The translations under genes were made by a program, and so were the position numbers. Shown here piece after piece: positions 1 through 5,347 of a stretch of 10,876 nucleotides of DNA; within the stretch, counting starts at the first letter, position 1; every line of letters starts with the position of its first letter. This stretch comes from a bacterium. Its GTDB lineage: Bacteria > Elusimicrobiota > Elusimicrobia > Elusimicrobiales > UBA9959. The notes under the pieces were generated by a model, which worked only from the letters and a program-made list of their open reading frames with translations, was not told the origin of the DNA and ran no database searches. Location: positions 1-10,876 of the forward strand of contig JAKAMO010000085.1 in assembly GCA_021812825.1 (NCBI GenBank). The letters run 5' to 3'.

Positions 1-335
1 AAAATCCGTAACCGTTAACAGCAGACATCGCTGCGAGCAGTTAGCATTTACGGAGCGTTCTAATTAGCTCTTAATTACTTTGTATAACCTACTTTGGTTA
101 TCACACCTTAAGGTAATTGCGTTTACTTCTACACCATCAACATGTTCCACAGGTTCTTTTAAAAGTTCAGACAGGTTTTAAGGCCTGGCCTCTTTTAACT
201 TCCCCTGCTTCGCACGTTCAGGGTGCCCATTCATACATAATTTTTTAGAGAGCAAACCCTTTTCCTGTTTCGTGGAGTCCACTCCACAGGTAGAAGGTCT
301 TTTGGTACTGTCGCGGCTTGTGTTCGCGACCGTAC
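1..335 (-). ncRNA. Hairpin-rich leader RNA of a probable stable-RNA (rRNA-type) operon, 3' part outside the window
   Basis: This AT-richer stretch has no convincing gene. Read on the minus strand it follows two strong promoters and would start near 335. Its 5' end folds into a hairpin at 305-335: GTCGCG (310-315) pairs with CGCGAC (325-330), flanked by GTAC/GTAC. A second hairpin lies at 264-290 (GTGGAG with CTCCAC, plus an outer CCTG/CAGG). A boxA-like element follows at 242-254, then GGGCAC, then a CCCTG/CAGGG hairpin (203-223). Tandem promoters, a stem-loop and then boxA is the established order in rRNA operon leaders. The E. coli leader also has a GGGCAC element shortly after boxA. I saw neither a 16S 5' end nor the conserved 23S or 5S starts before base 1, so the identity of the downstream RNA is inference. 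Another structured non-coding RNA is possible. Confidence 0.35.
242..254 (-). promoter_or_regulatory. boxA-like antitermination element
   Basis: The minus strand reads TGCTCTCTAAAAA, close to the bacterial boxA consensus TGCTCTTTAACA that loads NusB/NusE (S10) onto RNA polymerase in rRNA operons. It lies about 80 nt after the predicted P2 start and just after the 264-290 stem-loop, the place where a boxB-like hairpin would sit. The match is by eye, and AT-rich sequence raises the chance of a random hit. Confidence 0.4.
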
Positions 336-339
336 GTAA

Positions 340-369
340 ATATTATCACAAAACTGCGAACCTTGTCAA
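340..369 (-). promoter_or_regulatory. Sigma70-type promoter P2 (proximal)
   Basis: A perfect -35 box TTGACA (364-369, minus strand) is followed by TGATAATAT. The -10 is either GATAAT (342-347, 16-bp spacer) or TAATAT (340-345, 18-bp spacer). Just upstream of the -35 is an A-tract that could act as an UP element. The predicted start near 335 falls at the base of the first leader hairpin. Confidence 0.6.
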
Positions 370-520
370 CTACTTTTTTTCACGTCGGAGAAATCGTTCT
401 TCTTGACTTGCGTTTTCGAAAAAACTTTTTTTCCGAACTGTTGTTTCTGCGTTTGAAAGATCAGTGTAGTTGCTTCAGTATCCGCTGCCTTTTTGAGGGG
501 CGTTCTGCGACAACAGGATT

Positions 521-550
521 AGTATAGCACAAAATAAAAAAATCTGTCAA
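521..550 (-). promoter_or_regulatory. Sigma70-type promoter P1 (distal)
   Basis: On the minus strand, TTGACA (545-550) and TATACT (521-526) are separated by 18 bp. A short A/T-rich run (AAAAATTAG) precedes the -35. It lies about 180 bp upstream of P2 in the same direction. Two near-consensus promoters in series are typical of rRNA and other stable-RNA operons. Confidence 0.6.
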
Positions 551-570
551 CTAATTTTTGGCAGGGCGGG

Positions 571-766
571 CAGGGCGGGGGTATGTGGCCGTCAGGCACG
601 GGGTCGCGCACTGGTCTATGGCCGTGCCGCATCAGGAGCTATGCTCATCAAGCGGCCACCGTGCGCGCCCCTCCTCACCCTGCGGTGTCGCTTAGCTCCA
701 CTCCCTCGCCGCGCTACGCAAGCGGCTCGGTCCGCGAAGGCCTTCCGGCCCCATACCCCCGCCCTG
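571..766. repeat. Intergenic repeat element with long terminal inverted repeats, copy A (196 bp)
   Basis: The ends are inverted repeats of each other: 571-591 matches the reverse complement of 746-766 at 20 of 21 positions, including a perfect 15-bp block CAGGGCGGGGGTATG. A 40-bp core at 703-742 recurs at 4627-4666 with two mismatches, and GGCACGGGGTCG at 595-606 recurs at 4563-4574. Relative to copy B this copy carries roughly 46 extra bases, around 607-652. No convincing protein gene is seen; short open frames here are a product of the high GC content. It could be a MITE-like or REP/BIME-like element. I see no clear target-site duplication. Confidence 0.75.
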
Positions 767-799
767 TCCCAGACACCTATTAGTTGCCCCTTGCCAGCC

Positions 800-864
800 A
801 CAAAGCGAAAGGCCGGCTGGCTGCCGGCCTACAAAGCAAAAGCCGGCCTGGCGCCGGCTTTTTT
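800..864. terminator. Tandem duplicated intrinsic terminators
   Basis: Two similar units start at 800 and 831, 31 bp apart, each opening with ACAAAGC and an A-run. The first hairpin pairs AGGCCGGC (810-817) with GCCGGCCT (823-830). The second pairs AAAAGCCGGC (838-847) with GCCGGCTTTT (853-862), followed by two more T. The second is flanked by A-run and T-run, so it can work in both directions. On the minus strand it ends the FliG-like/coiled-coil operon. Confidence 0.75.
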
Positions 865-874
865 GAGGTATATA

Positions 875-898
875 TAAATATATTCGGGAATATATTTA
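875..898. repeat. AT-rich perfect palindrome after the coiled-coil gene
   Basis: AAATATATTC (876-885) and GAATATATTT (888-897) are perfect inverted repeats with a 2-base centre, extendable by one base pair. The palindrome sits between the stop codon at 905-907 and the terminators. It could be a weak RNA hairpin, a protein-binding site, or simple AT-rich sequence. Confidence 0.35.
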
Positions 899-904
899 CA
901 TATA

Positions 905-2047
905 TTATGGGAGCCCTATCCGGCCGCTCTTTTTAAGGGCGGCGTCTATGGCGTCCATGCGCCTGGCTATCACCTCGAAGGCCGAATATTTGGCCTCCAG
1001 CGCCTTGATCTTGCGCTCGGTGACCGTGGCATAGTCGTCCGACAGCCGCAGCAGGTTATCCCTGAGCCAGCCGAGCTGGCCGTCCATGTTCTTCAACTGC
1101 GGCTCCACGCTCTTGCGCAGCCGCTCCTCCGCCTCGGTGAACATCTTCTTGTAGAGGACCTCGTTGGCCTTCAGGCGCCCGGACAGTTCCGTGAGCCCGG
1201 CGTGCATGACCGTCTCGGCGGCGGCCAGCTTCTCGTTCAGCCTGGAGACGGCCTCCTTCAGGTATTCGCCGAACTGTTCGGCGCCCTTGTCCTGCTCGGC
1301 GGCCTTCGCGAGACCCTGCACCTCGCCGACGGCCCTGTGGCACTGCTTCTCTATGGCGTTGAACTCCTCGGCGAACTGCGCGAAGCTCTTCCTGACCTCT
1401 TCCGCCGCGGCCCTCGCGCCGGCCACTCCGACGCGGAGCGGATCCAGGTCCTCTTTAGGGGCCATCTCCTCCAGGCCAGACTTCAGCCTGGCCTGCTCGC
1501 CGGACAGGGCCGTCCGCAGCTCCGTCAAAGCGGACTCGGCCAGCTCCAGGCGGGCGGCCATCTCCCCCTCCCTGGCGAAGGTGCGCTTGAGGCCTTCCAG
1601 CATGCCGGAGAGGTCGCCCAGCCTGATGTCGAAATTCTTCAGCTCGTCCTTCGAGGCGGTCTTCTCCAGACGGGCGCGGGACGCCGCCTCCACGGCCGCC
1701 AGCTGCCGGCCGACCTCCCCGAGCATTCCTTCGGCGCGGCCCAGCCGGAACGAGAAATCCTCGCCTTCCCGCGGCGGCGGCGGCAGCTCAGGCAGCGGCC
1801 TGTTCCTCAAAGTCTCGACTTCGCCGCGCAGGGCGGCCAGTTCGCTGCGCACGGCGGCGATGCCGGGGTCCGCGACGGGAGGCTGCCGGCCCGGCGCCGC
1901 CGCGGGCTGCACGGCGGCCGGCGGAGGAGGAGGAACGGCCTGCTGGGCCGCCGGAGGCGGCGGCGGGGGCGCGGGCACCCCGGCCTCCGGCTGGGAGGCC
2001 ATGTTCTTGACCTTCGAGAATATCGATCCGCTGTTCTCTTCCGTCAT
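905..2047 (-). CDS. Proline-rich coiled-coil protein of unknown function
   Basis: This gene encodes 380 residues of no family I recognise. Residues 1-20 are a short polar N-terminus with no signal peptide or membrane segment. Residues 22-60 are Pro/Ala/Gln-rich with runs of six (27-32) and five (39-43) prolines, a likely flexible linker or docking region. From about 62 to 370 the protein is almost all charged, Ala/Leu-rich helix, predicted coiled coil. It contains an imperfect internal repeat: the segment from 98 (FSFRLGRAEGML) recurs from 139 (FDIRLGDLSGML), 41 residues later. Its start codon lies one base after the stop of the upstream FliG-like gene, with a GGGGG Shine-Dalgarno inside the end of that gene. 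The two are therefore probably cotranscribed, translationally coupled and made in similar amounts. A cytosolic scaffold or filament-like partner of the FliG-like protein is inference. The reading frame is secure. Confidence 0.85.
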   Translation of the reverse strand: MTEENSGSIFSKVKNMASQPEAGVPAPPPPPPAAQQAVPPPPPAAVQPAAAPGRQPPVADPGIAAVRSELAALRGEVETLRNRPLPELPPPPREGEDFSFRLGRAEGMLGEVGRQLAAVEAASRARLEKTASKDELKNFDIRLGDLSGMLEGLKRTFAREGEMAARLELAESALTELRTALSGEQARLKSGLEEMAPKEDLDPLRVGVAGARAAAEEVRKSFAQFAEEFNAIEKQCHRAVGEVQGLAKAAEQDKGAEQFGEYLKEAVSRLNEKLAAAETVMHAGLTELSGRLKANEVLYKKMFTEAEERLRKSVEPQLKNMDGQLGWLRDNLLRLSDDYATVTERKIKALEAKYSAFEVIARRMDAIDAALKKSGRIGLP

Positions 2048-2048
2048 A

Positions 2049-2918
2049 TTACCCCCGATCGTCCTTGTCAGCCGCTTCGGGAACCGGAGCCTTCGGCCTG
2101 AACCCCGGCCTGGTCACGATACCTTTAGCGGAAAGCTTCTCCACGAGCCCGATGAAGGAGGCCGCGGCGGCCTCCTTCTCGGCGGTTTTCATCGCGCGCG
2201 GCGCGGCCTTCTCCAGCGCGGCGGCGGCCTTGTCCTTGTATGCCCCCTTCAGCCTGGACCGCAGCTTCTCGGGAAGCGCCGGCAGGAACCTGGCCATGTC
2301 CGCCGGCTGCACGGCGCCGGCCAGCGCGCCGACGTCCCTATCGGACAGACCGTCGAGGTCCTCTTCGAGCAGGAACATCCCGCGCAGGTCGTTGCCTGCC
2401 TTGTCCCCCCGGGAGGCCAGCTGCTGCAGCACCATCCCGCGCTCGGCGCGGGGCATAGCCCGTATCAGGTCGGCCGCCAGGGCCGCCCCGCCCACGCTGC
2501 CGTAAAGCCTGTTCTCCAGCTCGGCCTTCATGCCCCGGAGCAGGTCCATGTCGACCCGCTTCGGCACCGCCAGGCTGGCGAGCACGTCGGCGCGCCTGGG
2601 CGGCTCCAGCACCGAGAGCAGCGCGGCGGCGGTGTCGGAGCGGAGGCACGAGACCACTATGGCCGTATCGTCCTGGGATTCGCCGGCCAGCAGGGCCGCC
2701 AGGGACGGGGCCAGCGACGGAGGGAAATCGAACACCACCCCGCAGCGCTCCTCGGCCGGCCCGCGTCCGTCCGGCCCGGTTTCCGGCTCTCCGCCGGCGG
2801 GACGCAGACGGGAGAAGAGCGCCGGCGCCATCAGCCAGAGGGCGGCGCAGGTCACGGCGGCCACCGAAAGCGAGGCCAGTCCTATCACCATGACATAATT
2901 TATATAGTTGAGCGGCAT
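2049..2918 (-). CDS. Membrane-anchored FliG-like protein (divergent FliG middle and C-terminal domains)
   Basis: This is a 289-residue protein. Residues 9-33 form one hydrophobic segment followed by Arg at 37 and 39, suggesting an N-terminal anchor with the rest in the cytoplasm; canonical FliG has no such anchor. After a linker, 79-140 resembles the FliG middle domain (ESQDDTAIVVSCL in place of the EHPQ motif). Residues 181-196 (MFLLEEDLDGLSDRDV) match the FliG segment with the MFxF motif and LDDRxI. Residues 197-268 align without gaps, by eye, to the C-terminal motor domain. In that alignment, against E. coli FliG recalled from memory, Lys264, Arg281, Asp288 and Asp289 become Pro213, Lys230, Lys237 and Ala238. 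The torque residues are thus largely lost. Start: GGAG five bases before ATG. It is the first gene of a two-gene operon. A member of the related MgtE-N/FliG superhelical fold is an alternative. No other flagellar gene is present. Confidence 0.7.
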   Translation of the reverse strand: MPLNYINYVMVIGLASLSVAAVTCAALWLMAPALFSRLRPAGGEPETGPDGRGPAEERCGVVFDFPPSLAPSLAALLAGESQDDTAIVVSCLRSDTAAALLSVLEPPRRADVLASLAVPKRVDMDLLRGMKAELENRLYGSVGGAALAADLIRAMPRAERGMVLQQLASRGDKAGNDLRGMFLLEEDLDGLSDRDVGALAGAVQPADMARFLPALPEKLRSRLKGAYKDKAAAALEKAAPRAMKTAEKEAAAASFIGLVEKLSAKGIVTRPGFRPKAPVPEAADKDDRG

Positions 2919-2948
2919 TCTTTCTCCGGATATATTATCCGATTCCCG

Positions 2949-2978
2949 AGTGAATGTGGTGTTTCATAAAAGTGAATG
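2949..2978. promoter_or_regulatory. Direct repeat, candidate operator between divergent genes
   Basis: AGTGAATG occurs at 2949-2956 and 2971-2978, 22 bp apart, about two helical turns. The pair lies between the FliG-like operon (minus) and the peptide transporter (plus). A -10-like GGATAATAT on the minus strand follows at about 2932-2940, very close to the FliG-like start codon and without a clear -35. Binding by a regulator is inference. Confidence 0.3.
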
Positions 2979-3053
2979 AAATATTTCGCCGGCGCCGGCC
3001 GCTGGCCGCCGCTGGCGCGCGGCACGGGGCTAACCCATGCCGCCTTTTTTATA

Positions 3054-3059
3054 TATAAT
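3054..3059 (+). promoter_or_regulatory. Probable -10 box of the peptide transporter gene
   Basis: A perfect TATAAT lies in an AT-rich island (3046-3064) within GC-rich DNA, with no good -35 at the expected place. It predicts a transcript start near 3066 and a 25-base leader to the ATG at 3091. That agrees with the Shine-Dalgarno-based start and argues against the in-frame ATG at 3037. Confidence 0.45.
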
Positions 3060-3090
3060 TCATTCGACCATTCCCGCACAAGGAGCCGCG

Positions 3091-4539
3091 ATGAGCATTC
3101 ACAAGAACCAGCCGAAGGGACTTTTCCTGCTCTTCTTCGTAGAGATGTGGGAGCGCTTCTCGTATTACGGCATGAGAGCGCTGCTAGTGCTCTACATGGT
3201 GGAGGCGCTGCAGTTCACCACCGAGAAGGCGAGCCACGTCTACGGCTGGTACACCGGACTGGTCTACCTGACCCCGCTCTTGGGCGGCTACATAGCCGAC
3301 CGCTACCTCGGCCAGCGCAAGGCCATAGTGATAGGCGGCGTGCTGATGGCCATAGGCCACTTCGCGATGGCCTTCCCGCCGATGCCTTTCTTCTTCGGCG
3401 CGATGATCTGCCTCATCATGGGCAACGGTTTCTTCAAGCCCAACATCTCCACCGTGGTCGGCTCGCTCTACGAGGAGAACGACCCGCGCCGCGACGGCGG
3501 CTTCACGATCTTCTACATGGGCATCAACGTCGGCGCTTTCTTCTCCCCGCTGATCTGCAGCACGCTCGGCGAGAAGATAGGCTGGCACTGGGGCTTCGGC
3601 GCGGCCGGCGTGGGCATGGTGCTCGGCCTCGCGATGTACCTGTGGGGCCAGAAGACCCTGCTGGGCGACCACTGCAAAAAGCCCGCGGTCCCGCAGACCA
3701 ATTACTGGCTGCCGATAGCCCTGGTCGCCGGCATGGTCCTGTTCCTGATAGCCGGCGCGATGGACTTCAACGGCTTCGACATAGCCGGCATGTTCCCGGC
3801 CTGGCTCAAGTGGCTGGCCTTCGTAGGCGTGCTGCTGTGGCTGGCCTACGCCTACGCCTCCAAGCCGGAGTCCGGCCTGACCCACGTGGAGAAGCAGCGC
3901 ATCGCCGTGATCTTCATCATGGTGTTCTTCGCGGTCTTCTTCTGGTCGGCCTTCGAGCAGGCCGGCTCCTCGCTGACGCTGTTCGCCAAGAACGAGACCA
4001 ACAGGAACCTCAGCCTCTTCGGCTGGAGCTTCCTGGTCCCCGCCGGCTGGTTCCAGTCGCTGAACCCCCTCTTCATAGTGCTGCTGGCGCCTTTCTTCTC
4101 AGGCATGTGGATAAAGCTGGCGGAGAAGAACAGCGAGCCCTCCAGCCCCGTGAAGTTCGCGATGGGCCTCGGCCTGCTCGCGATAGGCTTCGTGGTGATG
4201 ATAGCCGCGGCCGCGGCCTACCAGCAGAGCGGCCCGGTCAGCGTGCTGTGGCTCACCGGCGCCTACTTCTTCCACACGCTGGGCGAGCTGTGCCTCTCCC
4301 CGGTGGGCCTGTCGCTGGTGACGAAGCTGGCGCCCGCGCAGTTCGGCTCGCTGATGATGGGCGTCTACTTCCTTTCCAGCACCGCGGCCGGCTTCGTCGG
4401 CGGCCGCCTCGCCGGCAACTACGACGCGATGAGCCACGTGAACTTCTACATGATCCCTACCGCCACCGGCGCAGGTGCGGCCTTGCTGCTGCTGCTGATA
4501 ACTCCGAAGATACGCAAGTGGATGCACGGGGTGCACTAA
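3091..4539 (+). CDS. POT/PTR-family proton-dependent di/tripeptide transporter
   Basis: This gene encodes a 482-residue inner-membrane protein of the POT family (major facilitator superfamily), which imports di- and tripeptides with protons. The family's ExxERFxYY signature is seen at residues 18-26 (E18, E21, R22, F23, Y25, Y26). GGYIADRYLGQRKAI follows at 65-79, then GNGFFKPNIS (111-120, with the conserved Lys116) and FTIFYMGINVGAFFSP (138-153). The length and alternating hydrophobic segments fit a complete bacterial POT protein. The ATG at 3091 has AAGGAG five bases upstream; the in-frame ATG at 3037 would start before the predicted promoter. It is monocistronic, followed directly by repeat copy B and a strong terminator. 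Peptide specificity within the family cannot be read from sequence alone. Confidence 0.95.
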   Translation: MSIHKNQPKGLFLLFFVEMWERFSYYGMRALLVLYMVEALQFTTEKASHVYGWYTGLVYLTPLLGGYIADRYLGQRKAIVIGGVLMAIGHFAMAFPPMPFFFGAMICLIMGNGFFKPNISTVVGSLYEENDPRRDGGFTIFYMGINVGAFFSPLICSTLGEKIGWHWGFGAAGVGMVLGLAMYLWGQKTLLGDHCKKPAVPQTNYWLPIALVAGMVLFLIAGAMDFNGFDIAGMFPAWLKWLAFVGVLLWLAYAYASKPESGLTHVEKQRIAVIFIMVFFAVFFWSAFEQAGSSLTLFAKNETNRNLSLFGWSFLVPAGWFQSLNPLFIVLLAPFFSGMWIKLAEKNSEPSSPVKFAMGLGLLAIGFVVMIAAAAAYQQSGPVSVLWLTGAYFFHTLGELCLSPVGLSLVTKLAPAQFGSLMMGVYFLSSTAAGFVGGRLAGNYDAMSHVNFYMIPTATGAGAALLLLLITPKIRKWMHGVH

Positions 4540-4689
4540 GGCATCGGGGTATGGGCCCGTCGGGCACGGGGTCGGCCACACCGTGGCCGCCCCTCGACAC
4601 TCGGACCTGGCCGCTCCACGGCCATCCCCTCGCCGCGCTGCGCAAGCGGCTCGGTCCGCGACGGCCCTCCGAACCCATCCCCCGACGCC
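4540..4689. repeat. Intergenic repeat element with terminal inverted repeats, copy B (150 bp)
   Basis: This is the second copy of the element at 571-766. Its ends (4540-4559 and 4670-4689) are inverted repeats at 16 of 20 positions. The 40-bp core at 4627-4666 matches 703-742 except at two positions. It begins at the base after the transporter stop codon and ends shortly before the terminator, so it should be transcribed as part of the transporter's 3' untranslated RNA. Compared with copy A it lacks about 46 internal bases. Confidence 0.75.
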
Positions 4690-4705
4690 GTTTGTTGGGA
4701 TTTTA

Positions 4706-4743
4706 AAAGAAGAACGCCCGGGTTTTCCCGGGCGTTCTTCTTT
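4706..4743. terminator. Bidirectional intrinsic terminator
   Basis: A perfect 17-bp stem (4706-4722 with 4727-4743) encloses a TTTT loop, with GC pairs at the loop end and A/T-rich ends on both sides. It lies between the convergent peptide transporter (plus) and the cyclic-nucleotide-binding gene (minus), and can terminate both. Confidence 0.9.
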
Positions 4744-4760
4744 CCAGGCGCCGTCCGCCG

Positions 4761-5261
4761 TCAACAGCGCCGCTGGTTGTACTTGGCCAGCACTTCCATG
4801 AAGTTATGCGCGGCCATCAGATCGTCGGAGGTATGGCGCAGGCGGCGCAGCATGACCAGTATTATCTCTATCAGCATCGCCGCGCCCTCGCGGGGGTGCG
4901 CGTCGATGAAGCGCATCAGGCCGTCGCGGCCCAGCTCTATGACCTCGGCCGGTGCTATGGCCCGGGCCTGCGCGAAGCGCGGCTGGCCCTCGAGCACGGC
5001 CATCTCGCCGAAGTAGTCCCCCTTCTTCAGCACGGCCAGCTTGCGCAGCTTCTTGCCTTCCTTGTCGAGCTGCTTCTCTATGGAGACGTCCCCGGACAGG
5101 AGGATATAGAAGGTGTCGCCCTCCTCCCCCTCGTGGAAGAGCACCTCGCCTTTCTTCAGCGAGCGCCTGCGGAAGAGCCGGAAGAACTCCTTTGCCACCT
5201 CCTCCGAAAAGGAGGAGAACAGCCGCATGCCTTCCAGCACTTCCAACTCGCTCTTCTTCAT
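4761..5261 (-). CDS. Single-domain cyclic-nucleotide-binding protein
   Basis: This is a 166-residue cytoplasmic protein with one CRP/cNMP-binding domain and no DNA-binding helix-turn-helix. Residues 35-62 (LKKGEVLFHEGEEGDTFYIL and following) are the usual beta-roll start. The phosphate-binding cassette is at 81-97: GDYFGEMAVL, then PRFA. Glu86 and Arg95 are the residues expected to hold the ribose and cyclic phosphate. The usual Ser/Thr after the Arg is Phe96, so the ligand could be altered or absent. Residues 124-162 are a helical tail, perhaps for dimerisation or a partner. I chose the ATG at 5261, the first residue before the domain. The frame is open further upstream but crosses a terminator, so a longer form is unlikely. 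No Shine-Dalgarno is seen, and a -10-like box sits just upstream. cAMP, cGMP or structural roles remain possible. Confidence 0.88.
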   Translation of the reverse strand: MKKSELEVLEGMRLFSSFSEEVAKEFFRLFRRRSLKKGEVLFHEGEEGDTFYILLSGDVSIEKQLDKEGKKLRKLAVLKKGDYFGEMAVLEGQPRFAQARAIAPAEVIELGRDGLMRFIDAHPREGAAMLIEIILVMLRRLRHTSDDLMAAHNFMEVLAKYNQRRC

Positions 5262-5267
5262 AGGCGT

Positions 5268-5273
5268 AGTATA
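5268..5273 (-). promoter_or_regulatory. -10 box suggesting a leaderless mRNA
   Basis: TATACT on the minus strand ends six bases before the ATG at 5259-5261, so transcription from it would begin at or next to the A of the start codon. The -35 region is poor. No ribosome-binding site precedes this ATG. Confidence 0.4.
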
Positions 5274-5302
5274 CAAAAATTCCGCGCCAGGACCGGAAAT
5301 AA

Positions 5303-5328
5303 AAGCGCCCGGCCGTTGCCGGGCGCTT
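5303..5328 (-). terminator. Intrinsic terminator of the exported-protein gene
   Basis: AAGCGCCCGGC (5303-5313) pairs perfectly with GCCGGGCGCTT (5318-5328) around a 4-base loop. On the minus strand the stem is followed by TTTTATTT. It separates the exported-protein gene from the cyclic-nucleotide-binding gene, so these two are separate transcription units. Confidence 0.88.
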
Positions 5329-5347
5329 AACCGGGGGCGGAGGCGCG

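Noticed and set aside
1..75. A faint resemblance to the 5' end of 23S rRNA on the minus strand (TTAAG...CTAATTAG, AATGC, GCGATG).
   Set aside because: The nearly invariant 23S blocks GGTGGATGCC and GATGAAGGACG are absent.
64..234. A minus-strand frame starting at ATG 234 that reads like protein for 18 codons, then after one TAA for a further 37 codons.
   Set aside because: The in-frame stop, lack of a ribosome site, and overlap with hairpins and a boxA-like signal favour RNA structure. An open run of this length is not rare by chance at this composition. A remnant of a broken gene is not fully excluded.
251..260. AGAGAGCAAACC-like sequence on the plus strand recalling a conserved RNase P RNA segment.
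   Set aside because: No other RNase P core element (such as GAGGAAAGTCC) is nearby, and the promoters point the other way.
318..527. 69-codon plus-strand open frame beginning with TTG.
   Set aside because: No ribosome site or recognisable protein features. It overlaps both minus-strand promoters.
571..766. Whether repeat copy A encodes a short peptide, since both copies share a frame reading ADRAAC-ARRG-like.
   Set aside because: The shared frame follows from nucleotide identity in the repeat core. No start codon with a ribosome site is conserved between copies.
1164..2969. Very long plus-strand open frame (601 codons) opposite the minus-strand operon.
   Set aside because: It is an antisense shadow of two GC-rich genes: low-complexity Ser/Arg/Gly-rich product, no start signals, and it runs across both real genes.
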